Below, one piece after another: positions 16,979-25,793 of a stretch of 64,000 nucleotides of DNA. Position numbers and translations under genes: made by a program. Numbering within the stretch: position 1 is the first letter of the stretch; each line of letters starts with the position of its first letter. The DNA comes from Saprospiraceae bacterium (GTDB taxonomy: Bacteria; Bacteroidota; Bacteroidia; Chitinophagales; Saprospiraceae). The notes under the pieces were generated by a model, which did not search any database, was not told the DNA's origin, and was given only the letters and a program-made list of their open reading frames with translations. The stretch covers positions 62,001 through 126,000 of the forward strand of contig JAHDGJ010000002.1 in NCBI GenBank assembly GCA_020627705.1, given 5' to 3'.

Positions 16979-18976
16979 TTAAATTACGATTCTCCAACTA
17001 AGTATTGGAATCATTCCCAGTTGATTTTCATATTGTTTTTGAAGTAAAGCGCTGTCAAAATAGGTATTGGATACATTTTGTTGGTTGGTGACATTTTGGA
17101 TATCCAACGAAAGGAATGATTTAAATCGGTTGTTTCGGTTTTTAAAATGATAACTCACTCTTAGGTCTATCCTAGTATATGGGTCGAGTTTTTCAGTAAA
17201 AGGGTCATTGAGGCTAGAAAAAAGATCAAATGAATTTTCGGGTAAGGCTTTTACATTTTTACCGTCTCTAGCATGAAGACCTAGGCTCATTTTCCAACGT
17301 TGGTTTTTAAATTGATGGTTTAGCAGAACATTTGTGCTGTATCTTATTTCAAAGGGTATACTAAACGATTCGTACTGAAATTCTTCATTAAAAAAGAAAT
17401 TAGTAACTACCTGTTGAACACCTCTCATGAACGTGGTATTGAGTTGGTATGAGGTTCGTTTGGAAAGTTTTTCGGAGAAGCCTAAACTAATACCATAAAT
17501 ATTGATTCTAGAAGCATTAATATCCCCAAAAGAAATGTTGTTGCGAATGGGTATATCATCCAGCCAAGAATAGGTGAAGGGAAAATCTGGGTTTTGGTAT
17601 ACAGAACTTAAAAAATGACCAAAGGCATTGAGGTAAAATCCATTTTTTAAATTACTGTATCTCAAAGATACATTGTGCGCCTTAGGGATAGACCCATCAC
17701 CAAAAAACACAAAGAGCTCCCTATTAAAATTTGATTGTTGCTTAGCAAAGCTATATTTCGCAGAAAGTTGATGTGAATACTTTTTATCTGTCCATTGCAA
17801 ACCAAGTGAAGGTTGCAAATACGTATCATGGACCACAAATACAGTAGAATAGGCGTCAACATAGTTGGTGCCAAATTGCACATTGAATCGATGGGTGAAG
17901 AAATATTTAAAATACACCCCAGGTTGATGTACATCATACCGTTGATTCTCATCAAAGCGACGCTTATACCTATAGTTTAGTTCTAGCACTGCTTTGTCAA
18001 AGGAATAACTAAAGGCAGTAAAATTCGACAACAGGTTTTTATCCAAAATTTCCGAAGCCAAATTTCCGAAAATATCGAAAGAGAAATTGTCTTGCTTTAG
18101 TTGAGAGTAATTGGTGGTCGTTTCAAAGAAAAGGTTTCCAAATTCTTTTTCAAGATGCATTCCCGATAGTATGAGTTCTCCATTTTGGGCTTTCCCTAAA
18201 ACACCAAAAGGTTCTTGAGGATTAGAAATGTCTGGGTCTTTAGTGTTTTCGCTGGTGCCATAAATACCATAAAAATCAAACCTTCCGTTTTTCAAATCAA
18301 CTCCAAGTTTTGCACTGATATCTTGGTAATTTATTTTTTCGTCATCAAAGTCTACACCCGCCAAACTAAGCAAGCCTACAGTTGAATATCTTCCGTTTAG
18401 TAAAAAGTCAACGTTGTTTTTTTTAAAATCCAATCCGGCTTCCATTCCAATCAAGCTTGCATTGAATGAAGCTTGAGTTTTGTACGGGTCTCTTAATTTA
18501 ATATCAGAGACGCCAGCCAAGAAATTTGTAGAGGTATGGACTTCGGGCTGCGCACGATATTGATAGGATCCAATGACTTGACCGCTTAAGGCGTTGACGC
18601 CACCCGAACTATGCGAAATGCGGTCTCCAGAAATCCCGGCGGTACTCAAATGATTGGGATTTAAAATTTCTGCATTGTAGAGACTCCAACCACTAAATTT
18701 AGCAGGCATCCCATGAAAAACAATTCCGTTGTTTTGATCATTGCTGTTGACAAATCCTGGAAATCGCAACATTAACCTAGACGGATCATCAAAAGAAGCC
18801 GGCAACTGTAAAAAATCTTTTCTTGATAAGCTTGTTATTTCTGAATAGCCTTTTTTGGCTTCGGTGATTTCTATAGGAATAATGAGTTCCCAGGCGCTGC
18901 TATCGATTTGTTCTTGGCCATAAATAGGCTGAAAACTAAGAGCGAAAAAAAAGCAAATTACCAAAGTTCGAATCAT
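16979..18976 (-). CDS. TonB-dependent receptor
   Basis: After the signal peptide MIRTLVICFFFALSFQPIYG, a reduced plug domain follows (SRKDFLQLPASFDDPSRLMLRFPGFVNSNDQNN split here into plug signatures, then DRISHSSGGVNALSGQ). The rest, about residues 170-665, is a beta barrel of alternating aromatic strands, ending in LSWRIVI. There is no N-terminal carboxypeptidase-regulatory domain, unlike SusC. At 665 residues it is at the small end for this family. The gene is 5 bp upstream of the isomerase-like gene, so the two are co-transcribed; uptake of a sugar or polyol derivative is a reasonable guess. Confidence 0.85.
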   Translation of the reverse strand: MIRTLVICFFFALSFQPIYGQEQIDSSAWELIIPIEITEAKKGYSEITSLSRKDFLQLPASFDDPSRLMLRFPGFVNSNDQNNGIVFHGMPAKFSGWSLYNAEILNPNHLSTAGISGDRISHSSGGVNALSGQVIGSYQYRAQPEVHTSTNFLAGVSDIKLRDPYKTQASFNASLIGMEAGLDFKKNNVDFLLNGRYSTVGLLSLAGVDFDDEKINYQDISAKLGVDLKNGRFDFYGIYGTSENTKDPDISNPQEPFGVLGKAQNGELILSGMHLEKEFGNLFFETTTNYSQLKQDNFSFDIFGNLASEILDKNLLSNFTAFSYSFDKAVLELNYRYKRRFDENQRYDVHQPGVYFKYFFTHRFNVQFGTNYVDAYSTVFVVHDTYLQPSLGLQWTDKKYSHQLSAKYSFAKQQSNFNRELFVFFGDGSIPKAHNVSLRYSNLKNGFYLNAFGHFLSSVYQNPDFPFTYSWLDDIPIRNNISFGDINASRINIYGISLGFSEKLSKRTSYQLNTTFMRGVQQVVTNFFFNEEFQYESFSIPFEIRYSTNVLLNHQFKNQRWKMSLGLHARDGKNVKALPENSFDLFSSLNDPFTEKLDPYTRIDLRVSYHFKNRNNRFKSFLSLDIQNVTNQQNVSNTYFDSALLQKQYENQLGMIPILSWRIVI

Positions 18977-19014
18977 GCTTAAAACTATTTAATATTTTCA
19001 TCTTAGCGTAAGAA

Positions 19015-21300
19015 ATGCCAAAGTCTGAAGTATATACAGAACTAAATGGTCAAAAAATAAAACTGACTAATCTGGAAAAAATTCTTTTTCCGGACATAAA
19101 AATCAGCAAGGCGGAAGTAGTTCAGTATTATTTAAACGTTGCACCATATTTACTAGAGTATATCTATAATAGGCCCTTGACCCTTATTCGTTTTCCGGAT
19201 GGGGTAGAGAAAGCCGGGTTTTATGCCAAAACAAAACCTGATTGGACGCCGGAATGGATTTCTAGTTTTGATATACAACACAGCGAGGAAACGATTCCTT
19301 ATCTTTTGGCAAAGGGTTCCGCAGAGCTTGTTTGGATTGCTAATCTAGGAGGTTTAGAAATCCATCCAATGCAATTTTCAGTAGATCAACAAAACCCTGA
19401 TCATTTCATTTTTGATTTGGACCCGCCAGAACATTTCCTTTGGGAGGATTTGGTAGAAATAGCTTTTAAAATCAAAGCTTTTTGCAGTGAGCACGGATAT
19501 GTGAGTTTTATAAAAACTTCAGGTGGGAAAGGGCTACATATTTATGTGCCTATTAAACCTATTTATGATCACGAACAAATGGTCTTAGCTGTAAAAAAGC
19601 TTTCTACAGAATTCGTGCGAAGAAATGGCAACTTGGTTACGCTAAAGATGAACAAGGAAAAGCGCAAAGGAAAAATGTTGCTGGATATTTTTCGGAATCA
19701 TAAAGGACATACAACCGTTGCTCCTTTTAGTTTAAGGGGGAAGAAATCAGCACCGATTTCAATGCCTTTCCTTTGGAGTGATTTGGAGAAAATAAAGGAC
19801 TCCCAGCATTTTAACATCCGAAACTATAAAGCGTATCTGGACCAACATGGCAACGTTTGGAAAGATTGGCGCAATTTTGAGCGAGCCCTTCATAATCAGA
19901 AAGATTCGCAGCATCCTATACAAACGGATCACTCCTTATTGATGGAATATGCTAAAAAGCGAGATTTTAAGAATACCAATGAGCCTCCTGCTCTTGTCGA
20001 AAATGGCTTAAACGACGAATACGTCGTCCAACTTCATAATGCCTCCAGGCTACACTATGATCTTCGCCTAGAGATTGATGGCGTTTTATTTTCTTGGGCC
20101 ATCCCCAAAGGATTGCCAATAAGTATTGGTACAAAAAGACTCGCGATTCGAACGGAAGATCATCCCATGAAGTATTTGGATTTTAGAGGAATCATTCCAA
20201 AAGGAGAATACGGCGCTGGTAAAATGTGGATCGCCTCTAGAGGAAAATATAAATTGTTAAAAAGAAAGGAGGGGAGTTTGAGTTTTTCATTTTTAACAGG
20301 TGCTCTTTCTGGAGAGTTTTCTATGTATAACACCAAAGAGGACCAATGGATCGTTGAGCGAAAAAGCGATCAACAAGAATTAAAATTTGAAAAACCCATG
20401 TTAGTGGAGCAAATCAAAACGGTTCCTCAAAGTGATAAATATCATTATGAAATAAAGTGGGATGGGATAAGGTGTATCTTAATTTTTGAAAATGAGTCGC
20501 TCAAAATATTTAGTAAAAGCGGAAGAGACTTGAGCTCTAAGTTTCCTGAATTAATAGCCCAACGCCACAAGGTAAAGGCGAGCAATGCTATTGTTGACGC
20601 AGAAATAGTTTGTTTGGATGCCAATGGTGTTCCCAATTTTTCGAAGGTAATTAGCCGAATGCATACCACAGGAAGGCAAAAAATAGCCAATATGCAAAAA
20701 ACGAATCCAGTTTTTTGTTATGCCTTTGATTTGATTCATTTGGATGGGATTGATACCACTAAAGAACCAATAGAAAAAAGAAAAGAATGGTTGGAAGTAT
20801 TAATAGAGTCCAATGGACAGTTTCGCCACTCTGCTTTTTTCTCAGATGGTGTAGAATTGTATAAGGCATGTGAAAAAATGGGTATGGAGGGAATTATGGC
20901 TAAGCAAAAAGAAAGTAAGTATTTTAGTAATCAACGTTCTAGTGTATGGGCGAAGATAAAATATAGAAGCCATGCGGATTGCTTCATACTTGGGTATACT
21001 AAAGGTCAAGGTGATCGAAGCGAATTGTTTGGATCTATTCATCTTGGCCAAATGGAAAATGACATATTGGTATACAGGGGTAGGGTAGGCACTGGATTTG
21101 ATGCAAACAAAATGAAAATGCTTCTGAAGCATTTTGCTGATCATATCACCAACGAGCCATATGTTGAAGGTGAAATCGAAAAAGTAAAAGATACCGTTTG
21201 GTTGCACCCAAAACTACAATGCGAAATTCATTATGCTTCTATGACCAACAACAATACCTTTCGTGAGCCCGTATTTGTTAAATTAATAGTAGAGGAGTAA
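19015..21300 (+). CDS. ligD: ATP-dependent DNA ligase LigD (polymerase-phosphoesterase-ligase)
   Basis: This 761-residue protein has the three LigD modules in the order found in Mycobacterium. The polymerase/primase domain spans 1-290 (LTNLEKILFP, metal-binding FIFDLDPPE, SGGKGLHIYVPI). The 3'-phosphoesterase spans about 325-430 (VVQLHNASRLHYDLRLEIDG). The ligase domain spans 450-761 with adenylated K481 in EIKWDGIR, then FSKSGRDLSSKFPEL, DAEIVCLD, MGMEGIMAK and WAKIKYR. It repairs double-strand breaks by non-homologous end joining with Ku, encoded at 23137. It is divergent from the receptor gene with 38 bp between. All key catalytic residues appear present. Confidence 0.97.
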   Translation: MPKSEVYTELNGQKIKLTNLEKILFPDIKISKAEVVQYYLNVAPYLLEYIYNRPLTLIRFPDGVEKAGFYAKTKPDWTPEWISSFDIQHSEETIPYLLAKGSAELVWIANLGGLEIHPMQFSVDQQNPDHFIFDLDPPEHFLWEDLVEIAFKIKAFCSEHGYVSFIKTSGGKGLHIYVPIKPIYDHEQMVLAVKKLSTEFVRRNGNLVTLKMNKEKRKGKMLLDIFRNHKGHTTVAPFSLRGKKSAPISMPFLWSDLEKIKDSQHFNIRNYKAYLDQHGNVWKDWRNFERALHNQKDSQHPIQTDHSLLMEYAKKRDFKNTNEPPALVENGLNDEYVVQLHNASRLHYDLRLEIDGVLFSWAIPKGLPISIGTKRLAIRTEDHPMKYLDFRGIIPKGEYGAGKMWIASRGKYKLLKRKEGSLSFSFLTGALSGEFSMYNTKEDQWIVERKSDQQELKFEKPMLVEQIKTVPQSDKYHYEIKWDGIRCILIFENESLKIFSKSGRDLSSKFPELIAQRHKVKASNAIVDAEIVCLDANGVPNFSKVISRMHTTGRQKIANMQKTNPVFCYAFDLIHLDGIDTTKEPIEKRKEWLEVLIESNGQFRHSAFFSDGVELYKACEKMGMEGIMAKQKESKYFSNQRSSVWAKIKYRSHADCFILGYTKGQGDRSELFGSIHLGQMENDILVYRGRVGTGFDANKMKMLLKHFADHITNEPYVEGEIEKVKDTVWLHPKLQCEIHYASMTNNNTFREPVFVKLIVEE

Positions 21301-21306
21301 ATCAAA

Positions 21307-21334
21307 AAGGCCCATTGATACATCAATAGGCCTT
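21307..21334. terminator. Bidirectional hairpin between ligD and the HhH protein gene
   Basis: AAGGCCCATTGA (21307-21318), loop TACA and TCAATAGGCCTT (21323-21334) form a 12-bp stem with one mismatch. On the minus strand it is followed by five Us, giving an intrinsic terminator for the gene ending at 21365. On the plus strand the tail is only CTAATATA, so termination of ligD is less certain. Confidence 0.7.
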
Positions 21335-21364
21335 CTAATATATAGCTAGAAAAATTTGATCAAT

Positions 21365-22354
21365 TTATTTGCCGCCGTCTAATTCGTCCTGCAGCTTTTG
21401 GAGCTCATCCCATTTTTCGTCGGCCGCTAAAGCAGCTTGTTTGGGCCATGAAGTAGGATCATGCATTTTGTATCTGTTGCCAGCGGATAGAAGAATTTTT
21501 CTGATACGCTCTGGTTCGGTTTGTGCTAATTGAGCAAAGGTTAAAATCCCTGCGTTGTGTAAGAGTTCCTCAATTTTTGGACCGATACCCTCTATTTTGC
21601 GCAGTTTTTGAGGTTCAACTACCACTCTTCTTTCGACAATTGATCCTTCTTGGATATTGCGTGTTTCGTTAATAACAGATTTGGATAATTCGATTTGACC
21701 CAGATTCGCTACCATTTGCTGAAGGGTGCCTAAATCCACGCCCTTTACAACTTCTACCTCTTTAATAATTTCAATAGGGACTTCTCGAATCACTTCAATT
21801 TCCTTGATCACTTCCACTTCGATTTCTTTAACCACTTCTACTTCTTTAATCACTTCTACTTCCTTTTCAACAATGCGTTCGACAGGAACTTCTTTTTCTA
21901 CCTCTACCTCTTTGATTACTTCTTTGATTGTTTCTACCGGTACCTCTTTGATGATTTCCTTGATTACTTCCACCTCTTTCACTACTTCTTTAATTACCTC
22001 TACTGGAACCTCTTTAATCACTTCCACTTCTTTGATTACCTCGACAGGTACTTCTTTGACAATCTCTACTGGAATCTCTATTTCTTTGATTACCTCTACA
22101 GGAACCTCGCTTACTTCTCCTGCGGGAGTTGAACTCATTTCGGCGTACTTTCTGTTTAGGTTAGAGTAGCTGTTTTCAAGTTCAGCATATCTCTTTTGAC
22201 TGGTTTTTTGTTCGTCAGTCAGGGCAGTAATCTGCTTTTCTTTAAATCTAATTTGATCATCATATTGCGATGTATCAAATGATCTTGTTCTGCCGAGCAA
22301 CCATCCGATAAGGGCAGTCCCAAGCATTAAAAACAAAGGCCAAAAACAACTCAT
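21365..22354 (-). CDS. Membrane-anchored coiled-coil protein with EVIKE-type repeats and a helix-hairpin-helix domain
   Basis: Residues 1-20 form a membrane anchor (CFWPLFLMLGTALIGWLLG). Residues 35-75 are a short coiled coil. Residues about 80-205 are a low-complexity array of VEVIKE, VPVEVIKE and VEKEV units rich in Val, Ile, Lys and Glu. The C-terminal ~85 residues resemble a helix-hairpin-helix/DUF4332-type domain: RKIEGIGPKIEELLHNAGI then TFAQLA, RIRKILLSAG, HDPTSWPKQAALAADEKWDELQ (quoted in parts). HhH modules bind DNA or act in protein contacts. It is downstream of an OmpA-like gene, 28 bp apart, and lies between ligD and ku. Function unknown; a link to NHEJ is only positional. Confidence 0.8.
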   Translation of the reverse strand: MSCFWPLFLMLGTALIGWLLGRTRSFDTSQYDDQIRFKEKQITALTDEQKTSQKRYAELENSYSNLNRKYAEMSSTPAGEVSEVPVEVIKEIEIPVEIVKEVPVEVIKEVEVIKEVPVEVIKEVVKEVEVIKEIIKEVPVETIKEVIKEVEVEKEVPVERIVEKEVEVIKEVEVVKEIEVEVIKEIEVIREVPIEIIKEVEVVKGVDLGTLQQMVANLGQIELSKSVINETRNIQEGSIVERRVVVEPQKLRKIEGIGPKIEELLHNAGILTFAQLAQTEPERIRKILLSAGNRYKMHDPTSWPKQAALAADEKWDELQKLQDELDGGK

Positions 22355-22382
22355 GGTTTACTGTTTTTATTTTTTTTAAATC

Positions 22383-22910
22383 TTATTCTTTACCTGCAAA
22401 ATCTATAGAACAGCCCTGCATAAGTATGCTGTCTCTTACACATAGATTATTGCTTTTTATGCCAGCATAAAAGACTTGATCTCGCGACACGCCTTGGCTG
22501 TTAAAGTATTTGGCAATTTCTTTAGCTCTTGCATAACCCAATGTATTTCTACCTTCCAAGCTATCTTCACTATCCATATAAAAACCTTGGATTTGGATGA
22601 TACGGTCTGTATTTTCCATTAGGTAATCCACTACATCTAAAATAGAAGTCGCAAAATCATCAGACAATTCGTTGAGTTCTTCCGAAGAGTGATCAAATGA
22701 AAAGTTTTCATCCGAAAGAATATCTAAGTTTTCTCCATCCTTAAAATGTAAACTGGAATCACAATCTTCTGGAACTACGGCTGCAACAGCAGATGAAGTA
22801 GAATCCGAGGGGCAAAGGTTTTTCTTACACAGTCGATAACCCCAGAAGAATAAACCTAGCAAAAGAACAATATATAATGCTCTCATAATGTACTGATATA
22901 ATCGCCTCAA
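22383..22910 (-). CDS. OmpA-like domain protein
   Basis: A hydrophobic N-terminal helix (residues 8-26, ending GYRLCKK) is followed by a 40-residue linker and an OmpA-like C-terminal domain. IIQIQGFYMDSEDS is the strand with the peptidoglycan-loop region and GRNTLGYARAKEIAKYFNSQGVSRDQVFYAGI is the diagnostic helix (ARAKEIAKY). The OmpA fold is somewhat divergent, and the canonical TDxxG/NxxLSxxRA motif is not fully kept (NTLGYARA). It may bind peptidoglycan. It forms an operon with the following HhH protein and is divergent from ku. Confidence 0.75.
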   Translation of the reverse strand: MRRLYQYIMRALYIVLLLGLFFWGYRLCKKNLCPSDSTSSAVAAVVPEDCDSSLHFKDGENLDILSDENFSFDHSSEELNELSDDFATSILDVVDYLMENTDRIIQIQGFYMDSEDSLEGRNTLGYARAKEIAKYFNSQGVSRDQVFYAGIKSNNLCVRDSILMQGCSIDFAGKE

Positions 22911-22931
22911 AGGCGGGTTTTGATTTAGTAT

Positions 22932-22960
22932 ATATTAGATATTATAATTATATCTAATAT
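22932..22960. repeat. Perfect 11-bp inverted repeat in the OmpA-like/ku divergent region
   Basis: ATATTAGATAT (22932-22942) and its exact complement ATATCTAATAT (22950-22960) are separated by 7 bp. It lies in the 226-bp region between divergent genes, 22 bp upstream of the OmpA-like start and 177 bp before ku. A second short palindrome, CGCCTCAAAGGCG, sits at about 22903-22915 beside the OmpA-like start. The rest of the gap is AT-rich with no gene that I can see. Confidence 0.6.
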
Positions 22961-23136
22961 GTTTTTTACAACAACCATTCCAAAACCTAGTAAAGTGCTG
23001 ATTTTAACACTGTTTACGCTACTGATTTAATTGCTTGAAGTTTGGTCTGTAAGGATTAGTCAAAAAACTAGTGAGTACTAATTGTGATTTACTTCTACAC
23101 TAGACTAACTTAGCTTTTGCAATTCAACCAATATTA

Positions 23137-23922
23137 ATGAGATCTATCTGGAAAGGGCACATAAGATTTTCGTTGGTAAATATTCCAATTCAAATATTTA
23201 ATGCCGTCGAAACGGGCAACAATATAAGTTTTAACCAACTTCACGAAAAAGACAACAGCAGAATTCGGTACAAAAAAGTATGTAGACAATGCGACGAAGA
23301 GGTAAGTTCTAAGGATATCGTTAAGGGATACGAATATGAACCCGATCAATATGTTGTCTTTAAAAGCAAAGAGTTTAATGCTTTAAAGCTCAAGAGTACA
23401 AGAGCAATTGATATTGAAGCTTTTGTAGATCAAAACGAAGTCCATCCTTCAAGATATGAGGCGGTGTATTATGTTGGACCCAATGGTGAAGTTGCGTCAA
23501 AAACGTTTAATCTTTTTTATAAAGTCTTAGAAAAATCAGGTAAAGCTGGCATTGGAAGGATAATACTAAGAGATCGAGAAGATGTAGTCATGATTACCGC
23601 CAATATGGGGGCCTTAGTGATGTACAAATTGAGGTTTCCTTACGAAATTAGGGATATTGCCAATGTGCCTGATTTAAAAGAGGAGGAAGTGGACGAAAAA
23701 CAATTGGCACTAGCAGAATCTTTGGTGGATTCTTTGAGTATGAAGTTTGAGGAAGTCGATTTTGAAGATCGTTTTAGAGATGCGTTGTTGGATTTGGTGC
23801 AAAAGAAAATTGACGGTAAAGAGATTGTAAGTATCAGTGATGGAGAGGAAGAAGCTAAACCAGCGGTTGATATTATGGCTGCCCTTCAAGCCAGTATAGA
23901 AGCAGCTAAAAAATCTAATTAG
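23137..23922 (+). CDS. ku: Ku protein (NHEJ end binding)
   Basis: At 261 residues this has the usual size of bacterial Ku. Diagnostic segments are MRSIWKGHIRFSLVNIPI at the N-terminus, FNQLHEKDNSRIRYKKVC, VKGYEYEPDQYVVF, YYVGPNGEVASKTFNLFYK, AGIGRIILRDREDVVMI and LAESLVDSLS. Ku forms a ring on DNA ends and recruits LigD (19015-21300). The two genes are on the same strand but separated by two opposite genes, so they are not one operon. The C-terminus is a short acidic and helical tail rather than a long lysine-rich one. Confidence 0.96.
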   Translation: MRSIWKGHIRFSLVNIPIQIFNAVETGNNISFNQLHEKDNSRIRYKKVCRQCDEEVSSKDIVKGYEYEPDQYVVFKSKEFNALKLKSTRAIDIEAFVDQNEVHPSRYEAVYYVGPNGEVASKTFNLFYKVLEKSGKAGIGRIILRDREDVVMITANMGALVMYKLRFPYEIRDIANVPDLKEEEVDEKQLALAESLVDSLSMKFEEVDFEDRFRDALLDLVQKKIDGKEIVSISDGEEEAKPAVDIMAALQASIEAAKKSN

Positions 23923-23925
23923 AAG

Positions 23926-23968
23926 TATAGTTTTCAAAGACTATATTTGCCGCCTTAAATTAAGGTGG
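23926..23968 (+). promoter_or_regulatory. Promoter of the second TonB receptor flanked by two palindromes
   Basis: TATATTTG at 23942-23949 is an exact match to the Bacteroidota -7 box TAnnTTTG. On its upstream side TATAGT (23926-23931) pairs with ACTATA (23940-23945). On its downstream side CCGCCTTAA, one base, TTAAGGTGG (23950-23968) is a 9-bp inverted repeat with one G-T. The second one ends just before the ATG at 23971. No good -33 TTTG is evident, which fits an activator- or repressor-controlled promoter. Confidence 0.5.
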
Positions 23969-23970
23969 AG

Positions 23971-25785
23971 ATGAAAAAAGTTAGTGTTTTTTTGTTGTTG
24001 GTTTGTCCAATATTCTTGTTTGGACAAAAGGATAGATTAGAATCAAATATTGAAGAAATTGTTATCCAAGAAAACCGATTGATCACTCCGTTTAAGGAGT
24101 CTTCCAGATCAATTCAAATCATAGATAGAAATCAAATAGAACAAGCAGCAGCCAAGGATATAGCCGAATTGTTACAATTGGTAGCTGGAGTGGATGTGAG
24201 ACAAAGAGGTGTTCATGGCGTACAATCGGACATTGGTATACGGGGAGGAACTTTCGAGCAAACGCTGATTTTGGTGAATGGCATCAAACTGATTGATCCT
24301 CAAACCGGTCATCACAATATGAATGTACCCGTAAACATCAATGTGATCGAACGGATAGAAATTTTGAAGGGCCCAGCGGCACGGATTTATGGTCAAAACG
24401 GCTTTTCGGGTGCTATTAATATTGTCACCAAAAGACCAGATAAGAATGAGCTGTCATTTGGAGTACAATATGGAGAGCACAATACCTTGGGTTTGAGCAT
24501 TACAGAAAATATCATTACTGAAAATTCTTCTCACTTGTTGTCTTTAAATCGAAACACTTCTGATGGATATCGATTTAATACCGACTATAAAGTGGAAAAT
24601 ATTCTGTATCAAGGCAACATTAAAACTGGCAAAAATGACCTAACGCTCAGTATAGGGCACAGTTGGAGAAACTTTGGAGCCAATGGATTTTATGCTTCGC
24701 CAGATTTTATGGATCAATATGAAGAAGTTACCACGACCCTTGCAAGCTTGCAGTATAAGTTTGAGGCTGGGGGATGGTTTGTTACGCCAAGGGTTTCGTA
24801 TCGTAAGAATCAAGATGATTACGTTTTTGTTCGAGACAATCCAGCGATTTATCAAAACATTCACCAAAGCGATAATTTATTGTTAGAACTCAACGCCAGA
24901 AAGATTAATAAATGGGGCACCTTAGGTGTAGGTGGTGAGTTTAATAAAATTTTAATGGAAAGCACCAATTTAGGTGATCGCGATAGAGAAGTATATTCAC
25001 TTTTTGTTGAACAGCGTTTTCATTTGCTAGATGACAAGTTAGATATTACTCCTGGCGTTAGCTTTTCTGCGTATTCAGACTTTGACAATAGATTTTTTCC
25101 AGGAATTGATATCGGATACACCATGTCGTCAGAATGGAAGGCTTTCTTTAATTATGGAATCACTTACCGAGTTCCGAGTTATACTGATCGTTTTTATCAG
25201 GACCCTGTCAATTTGGGTAACCCCGATTTGGAACCTGAAGAAGCTGCAACATATGAGCTTGGTACTACATATTCAAAAAATGGACTGCTTGTACAAGCAA
25301 GCTATTTTTATAGAGACGGCACTGATCTCATAGATTGGGTGAGAGAAGCAGATACCTTGCAATGGCAACCGGTGAATATTGGAAAAATTCAAACCCATGG
25401 GTTTGATCTCAATGGATCTTATCGCTTTGCAGAAGAATTGCCACTGGATTATATAAACGTAGGCTATGCTAAAATCATGGTCGATCAAGATGAAGTTAAT
25501 GCTCCTTTTTCTCGGTATGCCTTGGAGCATCTAAACAATCAGTTGACTGCAGGACTTCAATGGTCTGTGCAGAATTTTAAACATAGTGTGCATTTTAGAT
25601 ACCTCGATCGAGAAAACCTAGAAGACTACTCTATTGTCGATACCAAGCTGCGTTATTTAACTGAATGGGGAGAATTAAATTTTACCATCAATAACGTCTT
25701 TGATGTCGCTTATCGCGAAACGAATTTGGTAGATATGCCAGGACGATGGATCTATGGTGGTGTACGATATGATTTGAAGTATTAG
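23971..25785 (+). CDS. TonB-dependent receptor (BtuB/vitamin- or metal-type)
   Basis: The ATG at 23971 begins the signal peptide MKKVSVFLLLVCPIFLFGQ; the GTG at 23965 is less likely. The plug domain (residues about 25-145) is clear: SSRSIQIIDRNQIEQAAAKD, LLQLVAGVDVRQRG, IGIRGGTFEQTLILVNGI, IERIEILKGPAARIYGQNGF, AINIVTKRP. A ~450-residue barrel follows, with YRVPSYTDRFY, NPDLEPEEA and a C-terminal INNVFDVAYRE...YDLKY. There is no SusC extension or SusD partner, which suggests a small ligand such as a siderophore, cobalamin or metal complex. It is followed 8 bp later by an endonuclease/exonuclease/phosphatase-family gene. Confidence 0.93.
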   Translation: MKKVSVFLLLVCPIFLFGQKDRLESNIEEIVIQENRLITPFKESSRSIQIIDRNQIEQAAAKDIAELLQLVAGVDVRQRGVHGVQSDIGIRGGTFEQTLILVNGIKLIDPQTGHHNMNVPVNINVIERIEILKGPAARIYGQNGFSGAINIVTKRPDKNELSFGVQYGEHNTLGLSITENIITENSSHLLSLNRNTSDGYRFNTDYKVENILYQGNIKTGKNDLTLSIGHSWRNFGANGFYASPDFMDQYEEVTTTLASLQYKFEAGGWFVTPRVSYRKNQDDYVFVRDNPAIYQNIHQSDNLLLELNARKINKWGTLGVGGEFNKILMESTNLGDRDREVYSLFVEQRFHLLDDKLDITPGVSFSAYSDFDNRFFPGIDIGYTMSSEWKAFFNYGITYRVPSYTDRFYQDPVNLGNPDLEPEEAATYELGTTYSKNGLLVQASYFYRDGTDLIDWVREADTLQWQPVNIGKIQTHGFDLNGSYRFAEELPLDYINVGYAKIMVDQDEVNAPFSRYALEHLNNQLTAGLQWSVQNFKHSVHFRYLDRENLEDYSIVDTKLRYLTEWGELNFTINNVFDVAYRETNLVDMPGRWIYGGVRYDLKY

Positions 25786-25793
25786 ATTTAGCT

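Noticed and set aside
21726-22169. Ser/Thr-rich ORF on the plus strand
   Set aside because: Shadow of the EVIKE-repeat coding region; no start signals and composition is forced by the repeat.
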